DNA of 64,000 nt from Vibrio gazogenes (GTDB taxonomy: Bacteria > Pseudomonadota > Gammaproteobacteria > Enterobacterales > Vibrionaceae), in assembly GCF_002196515.1 (NCBI RefSeq), contig NZ_CP018835.1, positions 744,001 through 808,000 of the forward strand. Direction: 5' to 3'. Position 1 is the stretch's first letter; every line of letters starts with the position of its first letter. The notes below the pieces were generated by a model. The model ran no database searches. It saw only the letters and a program-made list of their open reading frames with translations, and was not told where the DNA came from. Positions 54,352-62,733 of the stretch are shown one piece after another. The position numbers were made by a program, and so were the translations under genes.

Positions 54352-55281
54352 ATGTTAAACGAATATTCTATCGCCATTCACGGTGGCGCAGGTGCAATGT
54401 CTAAGGGGAAGCTAACCCCTGAGCAAGAATTAGAAATTACAACTGTATTAAAAAACATCATCGAAGACGGTTTAGCAAGCCTGAAAGACGGTGCAAATGC
54501 ACTGGATGTCGTGCAAGTTGCAGTCAATATGCTGGAAGATTGCGAGTGGTTTAACGCCGGTAAAGGTGCGGTATTCAATCACGCCGGTAAACATGAACTC
54601 GATGCGTCGATCATGTGCGGCAAAACACTTGATGCCGGCGCGGTATCAGGCATACGTTACAGTCCGAATCCGATTAACGTCGCCCGTGCGGTGATGGATA
54701 GCTCCCCTCATGTCTATTTGGGCGGAGAAGGCGCAGAGCAGTTTGTTCGCGATATTGGCTTAGTCGAAGTAGACAATACTTACTTCTCGACCGAGATGCG
54801 CTATCAGCAACTTCAGTCGGCACTGAAAGCGCAAGAAGTTATTCTCGAACCAACGCAGAACGACTACAAATTCGGTACTGTCGGTGCGGTTGCGCTTGAT
54901 AAACACGGCAATCTGGCTGCTGCAACGTCAACCGGTGGTATCACAAACAAGCAATATGGCCGGATTGGCGATTCACCCGTTATTGGCGCAGGGACTTATG
55001 CCAACAACCAAACTTGCGCGGTATCAGCGACGGGCCATGGCGAGCATTTCCTGAGACATGTGGTCGCCCACAATATTTCATCTCGTATGGCACTGGCACA
55101 CGAAAGCTTAGAGCAAGCAACCAACCATGTTGTGTTTAAAGACCTGCTCAGCACTGGCGGCACCGGTGGCGTGATTGCGGTCGATAGCCAAGGGAACATC
55201 GCCCTCCCATTCAACACCGAAGGCATGTACCGGGGCTGGGGCGGCTCGAACCAACCTGCACAGTCGAAGATTTACCAATAG
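54352..55281 (+). CDS. iaaA: isoaspartyl peptidase / plant-type L-asparaginase
   Basis: A 309-residue Ntn-hydrolase of the IaaA family that hydrolyses asparagine and beta-aspartyl dipeptides after self-cleavage. The nucleophile is Thr176 in YKFGTVGAVALDKHG, followed by AAATSTGGITNKQYGRIGD and the C-terminal STGGTGGVIAVDSQGN. ATG at 54352 has AAGGA upstream; 54346 is a weaker start. It is the last gene of the aapJQMP operon, so uptake and degradation of Asn are linked. Confidence 0.92.
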   Translation: MLNEYSIAIHGGAGAMSKGKLTPEQELEITTVLKNIIEDGLASLKDGANALDVVQVAVNMLEDCEWFNAGKGAVFNHAGKHELDASIMCGKTLDAGAVSGIRYSPNPINVARAVMDSSPHVYLGGEGAEQFVRDIGLVEVDNTYFSTEMRYQQLQSALKAQEVILEPTQNDYKFGTVGAVALDKHGNLAAATSTGGITNKQYGRIGDSPVIGAGTYANNQTCAVSATGHGEHFLRHVVAHNISSRMALAHESLEQATNHVVFKDLLSTGGTGGVIAVDSQGNIALPFNTEGMYRGWGGSNQPAQSKIYQ

Positions 55282-55314
55282 CAATCGACTACAGTACAAC
55301 GCCCAAATCAAAAA

Positions 55315-55461
55315 GAAGTAAATGTGCGGGGTTCGAATCCCAGCCCCGCTTTTTCTGGAGCTTGAGAATCGTAATCGCTGTGGGAGTTCATAGCGATTGC
55401 TCAGTTACCGGATTTTGTTGTGTATCGGAGAGATTGGTACTTTGGGTGACATAAGGTTTTC
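55315..55461 (+). repeat. repeat A, copy 2
   Basis: Matches 48780-48922 in the same order: AATGTGCGGGGTTCGAATCC, then AATCGCT/AGCGATT, then GATTGGTACTTTGGGTGACA. It begins 34 bp after the iaaA stop and accounts for most of the 55282-55620 gap, the rest being the related element at 55482-55538. Confidence 0.7.
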
Positions 55462-55481
55462 TGTTTTATGTGAGTGACTGC

Positions 55482-55538
55482 TTAATTTTGATTGGTTGCA
55501 TGGTGCGCAATGAGTTTGTCGATTTCTGTATCGTTCAT
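55482..55538 (-). repeat. short element B', copy 1, with an 18-codon frame
   Basis: Minus strand reads MNDTEIDKLIAHHATNQN then stop. A run of 38 to 41 bases is identical with 57429-57491, and it is diverged from the start of the 97-bp repeats. It may be a relic of a gene start or a tiny peptide gene. Confidence 0.45.
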
Positions 55539-55620
55539 GCACGCACCACAAAAGTATCCAATTAAAAAACATCTCATACAACTCAGTTCTAGAGCTCTAT
55601 GAGAGAAATACAAATTCACA

Positions 55621-55941
55621 TCACTTCACCTGACATGAATTATCCAATATATCAACTGCACTTGAATAATTATCATCAACAACGAATTTAACAATAGCGT
55701 TACTGTCTAATTTTTTCCAAAAGATAGTAAATCCTTTATATTCTTGAGAAAACCATCTATCTGTTTTTTTTATTTCATTGCATGGAGCACTGACATTACT
55801 AGACATTGACAAGAGTGACATTTCCTTAGATACGATGTCCTCTTTAAAATTAGATATTTTATTTTCAAAATAAACACTAGATAATGCGGCACCAATACAA
55901 AAAGATGCGACTAAAGACAATAGTGTAATACCGAATTTCAT
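55621..55941 (-). CDS. candidate immunity protein to the L,D-transpeptidase effector
   Basis: A 106-residue protein with an N-terminal membrane or signal segment (MKFGITLLSLVASFCIGAAL) and a small soluble domain that would face the periplasm, with two late Cys (APCNEI and NSCQVK) able to form a disulfide. The start overlaps the effector stop by 4 bp (ATGA). Periplasmic location, small size and coupling to an exported cell-wall enzyme are what is expected of an immunity protein. No family was recognised; the role is inference. Confidence 0.65.
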   Translation of the reverse strand: MKFGITLLSLVASFCIGAALSSVYFENKISNFKEDIVSKEMSLLSMSSNVSAPCNEIKKTDRWFSQEYKGFTIFWKKLDSNAIVKFVVDDNYSSAVDILDNSCQVK

Positions 55942-56600
55942 AATTTCTCCAAGTCAATGAAAACCGGAGTCCCCATTGGTGTCCAGTTAAACAGCATTCT
56001 AGCATTTATTTCTGACAGCCTGACACAACCATGAGAACCAAATGCATCTATACCTGCTGATTTCAACCATGTGGTAACACCAACAGCATGTGACTGATGA
56101 ATTGCTTTTCCATCATACGTGAAAAACATAGCATAATTCATCTGTGCATCATACGTTCGGCTTCGGTAAATTTCATATTTTCTCATTATCTTATGTAGTG
56201 ATGGCCACGTTGCTGTAGGATGAGAACTATCACCAGATGTACAGTAAAAGTCAAAAACCAAACTAGACCCAGAATATGCATATAGATTTTGCTTATCTAA
56301 ATCAACAATTATCGTTTTATCAGAAGATCGAATACCACCAAGAAACAAGATAGTATTTCCATTGGGAGATACTATTCCATCAGGCTTTCCTAATTTTTGA
56401 AAATTTCTCTGAAAATATTTTATAGCAGTCGTTAACTTATCTATACATCCAACCTCATTAGGTGAAGGTACATACATTTCAGAAAGAACTTTATTATATC
56501 TAGACTGATTTTTTCGCTCAGACAAAAGATTTATTATATTTTCCACATCCAATGGACTATTATTGGACTTATATCCGACACTGCCATTAATAGATATCAT
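55938..56600 (-). CDS. L,D-transpeptidase-type T6SS effector (Tlde1-like)
   Basis: A 220-residue protein. The C-terminal half is a YkuD L,D-transpeptidase domain with the catalytic set His171 and Cys192 in SHGCVRLSE, preceded by IIVDLDKQNLYAYSG. Residues about 55-85 (AIKYFQRNFQKLGKPDG, then SPNGNT) look like a peptidoglycan-binding motif. There is no signal peptide, although its substrate is periplasmic, which fits delivery by Hcp. Salmonella Tlde1 is a known T6SS effector of this fold. ATG at 56600 follows GGTGGG; a TTG at 56615 is an alternative. Confidence 0.78.
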   Translation of the reverse strand: MISINGSVGYKSNNSPLDVENIINLLSERKNQSRYNKVLSEMYVPSPNEVGCIDKLTTAIKYFQRNFQKLGKPDGIVSPNGNTILFLGGIRSSDKTIIVDLDKQNLYAYSGSSLVFDFYCTSGDSSHPTATWPSLHKIMRKYEIYRSRTYDAQMNYAMFFTYDGKAIHQSHAVGVTTWLKSAGIDAFGSHGCVRLSEINARMLFNWTPMGTPVFIDLEKL

Positions 56601-56651
56601 TCCTATACCCACCAAAACTATTCAAATTATATTATAATCCATTGATAAATT

Positions 56652-57140
56652 TCACCATCCTCCCTGATCCCAATTATCATACCCCATAGTCCCACAAACA
56701 TTGTGGTTCCATGTGATTTCTTGATAACTAAGAGCGATGACTTCACACATTTCATGTTGATAATTATGAACAGTATGAGGAAGTGAAAAACTGATATCTG
56801 AAATCACAGCTTTTTTCAATTCAATTGAATAAAATTTTTCATTATAGCCTTGTTCATTTGTGCGGAAGAAATCAATGACGCAGTTTAAATGTTCTTGTTT
56901 AGCAAAAGCAGTGGCAAGCAATGGTGTCGACTTGTCTATATTTTTTGTAATAAAAATTGGTGAATGATTTTTACTATGCTGTTGTGGGTTTTTCGACACA
57001 TGATGATCACAGGCTAAAACTGTGATTTCATTTTTATGTGGTTCTTGAAACTTATTACCCATTGAATCTTTTGTATTACAACCACTGGAAATTAAACCTT
57101 GCTTTTCACCATTAATGGTAATGTACGCCACATGTGCCAT
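56652..57140 (-). CDS. hcp: Hcp-family type VI secretion tube protein (orphan)
   Basis: A 162-residue Hcp1-type protein: MAHVAYITINGEKQGLISSG, DHHVSKNP, ITKNIDKSTPLLATA and the C-terminal ITWNHNVCGTMGYDNWDQ match E. coli-type Hcp throughout. Hcp hexamers stack as the T6SS tube and carry effectors in their lumen. The frame opens at 57170, but ATG at 57140 follows GGGAG at 7 bases. It is upstream of the effector and immunity genes. No other T6SS structural gene is in the window, so the apparatus must be elsewhere. Confidence 0.9.
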   Translation of the reverse strand: MAHVAYITINGEKQGLISSGCNTKDSMGNKFQEPHKNEITVLACDHHVSKNPQQHSKNHSPIFITKNIDKSTPLLATAFAKQEHLNCVIDFFRTNEQGYNEKFYSIELKKAVISDISFSLPHTVHNYQHEMCEVIALSYQEITWNHNVCGTMGYDNWDQGGW

Positions 57141-57340
57141 GGCATGCTCCCTTATATTAGTCAATGCCAATCATTGTATTTTAAATGAAAATTATCTCTA
57201 TTGATTCATGATATATTAATTTGAAAATAGATTCTCTGCTCAAAAGTAAATCAAATTAATTATAATGCCATTAATTAATTGCATAACTGGATTCGTTATT
57301 TGATATAAATACCAACATTAAAAGGGCCATCATCGCTGCC

Positions 57341-57423
57341 CTCACTCTTTTAATCTTCCCGAAAATATTCCTCCTCTGAAGAGGCAATCAAATTATGCAG
57401 AAAAGTCAACACATGCCAGAGTT
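57341..57423 (-). pseudogene. truncated second copy of the 60-residue gene
   Basis: Minus strand encodes HVLTFLHNLIASSEEEYFRED and a stop, matching the C-terminal third of the gene at 48400-48582 at both DNA and protein level. Upstream codons are missing and are replaced by the B' element. It lies behind the Hcp gene's promoter region; the rest of the 57141-57493 gap is AT-rich and presumably holds that promoter. Confidence 0.7.
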
Positions 57424-57428
57424 ACATC

Positions 57429-57491
57429 TTAATATTGATTGGTTGCATGGTGCGCAATGAGTTTGTCGATTTCTGTGCTATTTAATTTCAT
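57429..57491 (-). repeat. short element B', copy 2, with a 20-codon frame
   Basis: Minus strand reads MKLNSTEIDKLIAHHATNQY then stop, the same core as 55482-55538. It begins just after the LysR stop codon. The two B' copies bracket the Hcp-effector-immunity module in the same orientation. Confidence 0.45.
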
Positions 57492-57493
57492 GA

Positions 57494-58360
57494 TCAAATG
57501 AGCGGCACACACGCTAAGAATTCATTTTCAAGCCATTGCTGAAACTGCTGCTCTTGGGGGACTAACGCTGCTGATTGTCGCAATAATACGTAGTGATAGC
57601 CGGACAAAATAAAGCCAAAAGGTGCAACCAGTCTGCCATTTTTCAAATCATCCGCAATCAAAGGATATGAACCGATCGCGACCCCCAGCCCATCGACAGC
57701 CGCTTGTAAACAAAAATAGAAATGGTCAAACGATTGATTGCATTGGTTGCGGTGGAGTTGATGATTTGACTGAATCGACCAATGTTCCCAAGCGCCACGA
57801 CGCGTCTCACTGTGAAGCAGAACGATACTTGAGAAATCATGCTGAACCTGACGCCAGTATTCAGGTGAACATACCGGCCCGACCCACTCTTCAGCCAACA
57901 GATGCACCCCATAGTTTGACGGTATATCAAAATCATCACGACGAATGGCCATTGATAAACCGCTCTCGCCTAAAGTAACCGGTCCTCCTGCGGTGGATAA
58001 CCGGATATCCACGCCAGACATCTTGTAATACTCTGCCAGTCTCGGCATGAGCCAGCGCATGGTTAATGTCGGCTCGCATGAAACTTCAAGGTAATCAACG
58101 GTGGCACTCTTGATCTGATGAATACCGGTATCCAATGCATCAAAAGCAATATCAGTGTACTGCTTCAGTAACTCTCCCTCTGGGGTCAGTCTTAATCCCC
58201 GACCTTGCTTGTAAAACAGAGGCTGAGTAAGGTGCGCTTCTAATAACTTAATTTGCTTACTTACGGCACCGTGAGTAATGTGAAGTTTATCTGCTGCCTC
58301 AGTAAAACTGGCAGACGCTGCGGCGACATGAAAAACATGGAAAGCTTTAAGGTGTCTCAT
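57494..58360 (-). CDS. LysR-family regulator (GcvA-like) of the LysE exporter
   Basis: A 288-residue LysR-type regulator: winged helix at residues 1-60 (FHVFHVAAASASFTEAADKL, THGAVSKQIKLLEAHL) and an effector domain of the GcvA type (LEVSCEPTLTMRWLMPRL). It is divergent from the LysE exporter gene with a gap of about 97 bp, so it probably controls it. The inducing amino acid is unknown. Confidence 0.87.
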   Translation of the reverse strand: MRHLKAFHVFHVAAASASFTEAADKLHITHGAVSKQIKLLEAHLTQPLFYKQGRGLRLTPEGELLKQYTDIAFDALDTGIHQIKSATVDYLEVSCEPTLTMRWLMPRLAEYYKMSGVDIRLSTAGGPVTLGESGLSMAIRRDDFDIPSNYGVHLLAEEWVGPVCSPEYWRQVQHDFSSIVLLHSETRRGAWEHWSIQSNHQLHRNQCNQSFDHFYFCLQAAVDGLGVAIGSYPLIADDLKNGRLVAPFGFILSGYHYVLLRQSAALVPQEQQFQQWLENEFLACVPLI

Positions 58361-58457
58361 TTGTGAATTTTTCTCACATAATATGTGTAATCTTTTCGAT
58401 TATAACTTGCTCGATGATAGTTACAATAATCTCAAATCAACTGATCAGAGAACAGAT

Positions 58458-59078
58458 ATGGAGATCACAAGCTACATAATTTTGGGATTGTTAATTGTCG
58501 TAAGCCCAGGGGCTGACTTCGTTTTAGTGGTCAAAAACAGTCTGAGCAGCGGGCGAAAAGCAGGGCTACTCACCGGGCTTGGCATTGGGATTGGTGTCTG
58601 CATCCATATTAGCTACTCAATCCTTGGCATCAGTCACTTATTATCACAGAACATCATTGTATTCAGCATAATTAAGTACGTCGGCTCAGCCTACTTAATC
58701 TACCTAGGGATAACTGGCATTTTCTATTCAAAGTTGACACTCAACCGTAACGCGATAGCCGCACCGCAGGAGCCCTATCATGCGCGGAAATATTTTACAC
58801 AGGGATTCTTTTGTAACATGTTGAATCCGAAAACAATGCTGTTTTTCCTCAGTATATTTAGTCAACTTATTTCCCCTGACACGGATAACAGCACATCTTT
58901 TGCGTTGCTTTATGGGCTGTACATTTCTGCATTGCATATCTTGTGGTTCTGCCTGGTCGCATATCTTATAACCTCGAAGAAAATATTATCTGTTTTTCAA
59001 AGTATTGGACACCGAGTAAATCAGGTTTGCGGGGTCGGGCTGATCGCCTTCGGTGCCACCCTATCGCTTTCTCACTAA
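58458..59078 (+). CDS. LysE/RhtB-family amino-acid exporter
   Basis: A 206-residue inner-membrane exporter with about six helices. The family opening YIILGLLIVVSPGADFVLVVKNSLSSGRKAG is seen (residues about 5-35), followed by GLGIGIGVCIHISYS and FFCNMLNPKTMLFFLSIF. The frame opens at 58383; the ATG at 58458 (MEITSYIIL) fits the family. It exports a small amino acid or homoserine-type compound. Control by the divergent LysR gene is likely. Confidence 0.87.
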   Translation: MEITSYIILGLLIVVSPGADFVLVVKNSLSSGRKAGLLTGLGIGIGVCIHISYSILGISHLLSQNIIVFSIIKYVGSAYLIYLGITGIFYSKLTLNRNAIAAPQEPYHARKYFTQGFFCNMLNPKTMLFFLSIFSQLISPDTDNSTSFALLYGLYISALHILWFCLVAYLITSKKILSVFQSIGHRVNQVCGVGLIAFGATLSLSH

Positions 59079-59177
59079 TCGTGAACCATAGAAAGACAGT
59101 GAGCGCTCAAGCTCTCGATTCTCGATACGAACAGTCATCAATGTAATCTGGTGCTTAGCCACGGGATAGGCGCCCAA

Positions 59178-59208
59178 GCCCTGTGAATAAAATCACAGGG
59201 CATTTCTT
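59178..59208 (+). terminator. Rho-independent terminator after the LysE gene
   Basis: Stem GCCCTGTGA / TCACAGGGC with a 6-base loop, then ATTTCTTT. The remaining gap to ansB (59209-59535) is AT-rich promoter DNA; I see no clear CRP or FNR box. Confidence 0.85.
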
Positions 59209-59535
59209 TATCAGCCCAGTGCTTGAATCATTGTGTCAGGCAGGATTCAGCGTAAAAACATCATCATATGCAGCATTCATATAATAAAAGACAAATTCCA
59301 CTAATTTCATATAAATAAGTTCGTAATTCCTGGCACAGATGAATTCATATCATTTAGCATGATACATATGCAACCTATTGAAATTAATATATTTTGTTCA
59401 AGTTTGGTGCAAAATGTAACCGATTGCACTGAAGTAACCCAAGAATGCCCTTTTAGCTACGAAAAACACTGTATTTTCATGGCATGAATCATGCTGTATT
59501 GATCGTGCAGTATTTTCTATTAAAAGGACTTTGTA

Positions 59536-60567
59536 ATGAAAAAAAGATATTTGGTTTCGGCAATCATGTTACTGACCAGCATCTCTAGTTATGCTGACAA
59601 TTTACCTCATGTAACAATCTACGCCACAGGCGGAACCATTGCAGGGGCATCCGCTTCGAATGTGGACAGTACCGACTATAAAGCGGGGAGTTTAGGCGTA
59701 GATAAGCTGATCCATGCGGTACCAGAATTAAAAGGGTTCGCAGATGTAAGTGGTGTCCAAATCGCTAACGTTGGCTCTCCTGACATTGATAAAAAGACGC
59801 TCTTGAATATGGCGAAAACGATTAATGCAGATTTAGCCAAAGATACAACGCATGGCGTTGTTGTGACTCATGGTACCGATACATTAGAAGAAACGGCTTT
59901 CTTCTTAGATCTGACGGTGAACAGTAAAAAACCAGTGGTCGTCGTTGGCGCGATGAGACCGGCAACAGCTATTAGTGCTGATGGCGCGATGAATTTATAT
60001 GATGCTGTCAAACTTGCCAGTGTTGATGAAGCAAATGGTCGCGGCACCATGGTTGCCATGAATGACCGGATTAGCCCAGCCTACTATGTCACAAAAACCA
60101 ATACTCACGCCGTAGAAACATTCCAAGCGCCGGAAGCGGGTTATCTCGGTGGCTTTATCAGTGGGCAGCCATACTTTTATTACAAAAATACGCAACCGAT
60201 GGAAAAACCACATTTTGACATCTCCAATGTGAAAGAACTGCCAAAAGTCGATATTTTGTATAGCTATCAGGATCAGGATGATTCACTGATGAAAGCCGCG
60301 ATTAAAAACGGGGCGAAAGGAATTGTCATCGCAGGTACGGGGGATGGATCAACACCAAGCTGGATTCAAGATGCGATTAAGGATGCAATGAAAAAAGGGA
60401 TTCCTGTTGTCGTGGCAAGTCGTGTTTATACCGGTTATGTCTCAACACATGAGAATGCGATCGGTTCAGGATTTTATAATCCACAGAAATCAAAAGTTAT
60501 TTTAGAATTAGCTTTAGCAAAAGGTGAATCCGTCGATGAGATTCGCAAATACTTTGCGAAACTCTAA
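59536..60567 (+). CDS. ansB: type II periplasmic L-asparaginase
   Basis: A 343-residue exported asparaginase that hydrolyses Asn to Asp and ammonia in the periplasm. Signal peptide residues 1-20 end SYA before DNLPHVTIYA. Active-site motifs: TGGTIAG (nucleophile Thr31 or Thr34 region) and THGTDTLEETAFF (Thr114, Asp115), plus the later Lys in GAMRPATAISADG-adjacent sequence. AAAGGA precedes the ATG. Placed 4 kb from the aap operon with its cytoplasmic asparaginase, it supplies Asp for uptake. Confidence 0.94.
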   Translation: MKKRYLVSAIMLLTSISSYADNLPHVTIYATGGTIAGASASNVDSTDYKAGSLGVDKLIHAVPELKGFADVSGVQIANVGSPDIDKKTLLNMAKTINADLAKDTTHGVVVTHGTDTLEETAFFLDLTVNSKKPVVVVGAMRPATAISADGAMNLYDAVKLASVDEANGRGTMVAMNDRISPAYYVTKTNTHAVETFQAPEAGYLGGFISGQPYFYYKNTQPMEKPHFDISNVKELPKVDILYSYQDQDDSLMKAAIKNGAKGIVIAGTGDGSTPSWIQDAIKDAMKKGIPVVVASRVYTGYVSTHENAIGSGFYNPQKSKVILELALAKGESVDEIRKYFAKL

Positions 60568-60611
60568 ACATCACAAAAAACCTTTGATTGATATAGTATA
60601 AAAATTTAAGG

Positions 60612-60637
60612 AAAAGGATGGGAGGCCATCCTTTTTT
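60612..60637 (+). terminator. Rho-independent terminator after ansB
   Basis: Stem AAAAGGATGG / CCATCCTTTT with a GAGG loop and six T. The following gap up to 60998 is AT-rich and presumably carries the chemoreceptor promoter; nothing else was recognised. Confidence 0.92.
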
Positions 60638-60998
60638 CTATGGTTATCTCATGCCATATTGACCGACGAATGCATCTCGCTCCGCGTCATAGCGAGTACA
60701 CCTTAGTCAAACATTCCAGAAAAAATGCAATTCTCCCGCCCCATTTTTTTATCTGATTTCTTCTATTATTTAGAAACAGTTTTCCATAAAAAAAACAATA
60801 AATTAATAAACACCCTAATGTAATGAAAAATATAAGAATAATTCACTGATTTATGATTTACGGGTAAAAATATATTTTTTTGAGTAGAAACTCAACTTTT
60901 TATAGAATAGACTCATTCCTGTATTGACTATAATTACAATTTCACGTCATTAATGGCTCTCGTATTCACTGAACTCCAACAATTGGCGTACTAACCTC

Positions 60999-62609
60999 AT
61001 GAAAAACATTTCCACCAAATTATTATTGATCCCTTTATTATTTTCCCTTGCTTTATTTAGTGTCCATACTTTAAATGGTACGGTTTCCCGAGAAGTGATG
61101 AATCGATTTGAATCGGTATATCTGGATCGGATCGTCCCATTAGCTGACTTGAAAAAAATCTCCGATTTATACGCTGTAAATTTGATTGATGCTGCCAATA
61201 AGCATCACGTCGGCCTAATCACAAAAACGCAACTTTACTCAAGCATTTCAGATGCAATGCATAAAGCAAATAAAATTTGGCAAGCCTATCTAGAAACAGC
61301 ATTAACGGGTAAGGAAATCAAGCTCACCCAAGAGCTAAATGTCAAATTTCAGAGAATTGAATCACAGATCCCACAATTGATAGAGCAACACAAAAATAAT
61401 CAAATCGATGATGCCACGCTGATCAAACAGCTGTATACACTCATTGATGCTATGGGAGGAGATTTAACCGCATTAATTAACCTTCAACTCGATGTGTCGA
61501 ATAAAGAATTCACCATGTCACAAAGTGAATTGAAAAGCGCGACATTTTGGGGCTGGGTAATTACACTTTCGACATCACTGCTCGTTTCTTTGCTCTCGTT
61601 CTGGTTTGCCAAAAGAGAAGTCAGAAATTTACCCAAAATCGTGGCGTGGTTAAAAGCACTTGCTGAAGGCAGAGTCAGTCGGGAAGAATTGCCCTTGAGC
61701 CACAATGAGCTGGATAGTATATCTGCATCGCTAGGAACGTTATCTGAACAATTATCTAACGTCGTTTCAGAAAGTCAGGACGTGATGTCTTCAATCAAAA
61801 TGAAACAGGATCAGTCTTTAATGTTGGTTGAGCAAAATCGTACCAACTCCTTTCACGAACTCTCCTCTGTTGAGCAAGTGGCAACAGCCTCAGCAGAATT
61901 AGCATCCACAGCCCATGATGTTGCAACCAATGCAATCAAAGCCGAAGAAGCAGCCGCACAGGCCAATCATATTATCGGCGCCAGCCAGTCTATCCTGATA
62001 AATTCAACGCAAACAACCGAAGAAATCAGCACGTCGATTCGTGACGCGAAAGATATCGTCAACCGCCTGAAAGAGTATTCGGAAAATATTAATACCGTTG
62101 TTGAAGTCATCAATAGTATTTCTGAGCAAACCAATTTATTAGCGCTGAATGCCGCGATTGAGGCAGCGCGTGCCGGTGAACATGGCAGAGGTTTTGCGGT
62201 TGTTGCTGACGAAGTCCGTGCGTTAGCCGCGAAAACGCAACAATCAACTGTTGATATTCAAAAAATCATTTCTCAACTGCAAGAACAATCGATGCTGGCG
62301 GATGATTCAATGAGTCAGAATGTTGCATTGATGGTTTCAGCGAAAGCTGCCACAGAAGAATTAGCCAACTCGTTTGAAGTCATCTCTGAGGAAGTGACCA
62401 GAATTACTGAAGTCAATGCCATTGTGGCAACGGCTTCCGAAGAACAAAGCGCGGTCACGCAAGATATCTCAAAACAGCTTGAAGAGATTAATACACTCGT
62501 TCAGCAGAACATTAAAGGGATTGAAGAAAGCTCAAAATCCAATCAAGCCGTGAATGTACTGGCTGAGCAGCTACACACCAGACTATCTTTCTTTAAAGTC
62601 GCGGGCTAA
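60999..62609 (+). CDS. methyl-accepting chemotaxis protein
   Basis: A 536-residue chemoreceptor with TM1 at about residues 5-25, a helical periplasmic domain, TM2 at about 183-205, a HAMP-like linker and the conserved signalling tip [20 protein letters not shown]. The sensor resembles four-helix-bundle MCP domains. The ligand is unknown; the neighbouring asparaginase makes an amino acid plausible but unproven. A strong terminator follows. Confidence 0.92.
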   Translation: MKNISTKLLLIPLLFSLALFSVHTLNGTVSREVMNRFESVYLDRIVPLADLKKISDLYAVNLIDAANKHHVGLITKTQLYSSISDAMHKANKIWQAYLETALTGKEIKLTQELNVKFQRIESQIPQLIEQHKNNQIDDATLIKQLYTLIDAMGGDLTALINLQLDVSNKEFTMSQSELKSATFWGWVITLSTSLLVSLLSFWFAKREVRNLPKIVAWLKALAEGRVSREELPLSHNELDSISASLGTLSEQLSNVVSESQDVMSSIKMKQDQSLMLVEQNRTNSFHELSSVEQVATASAELASTAHDVATNAIKAEEAAAQANHIIGASQSILINSTQTTEEISTSIRDAKDIVNRLKEYSENINTVVEVINSISEQTNLLALNAAIEAARAGEHGRGFAVVADEVRALAAKTQQSTVDIQKIISQLQEQSMLADDSMSQNVALMVSAKAATEELANSFEVISEEVTRITEVNAIVATASEEQSAVTQDISKQLEEINTLVQQNIKGIEESSKSNQAVNVLAEQLHTRLSFFKVAG

Positions 62610-62640
62610 ACACCATTGTTTTTTACTGGATGAAGCCACA

Positions 62641-62673
62641 AAAAATGCCACTGAATCAATCAGTGGCATTTTT
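62641..62673. terminator. bidirectional terminator between chemoreceptor and tctA
   Basis: A 14-bp stem AAAAATGCCACTGA / TCAGTGGCATTTTT with a 5-base loop gives a T run on both strands, between convergent genes. Confidence 0.93.
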
Positions 62674-62733
62674 ATTTGCGCGAAGGTCTATCCATCGTTG
62701 TCATCAGCACACAGACTATTGATGTATTTTATC

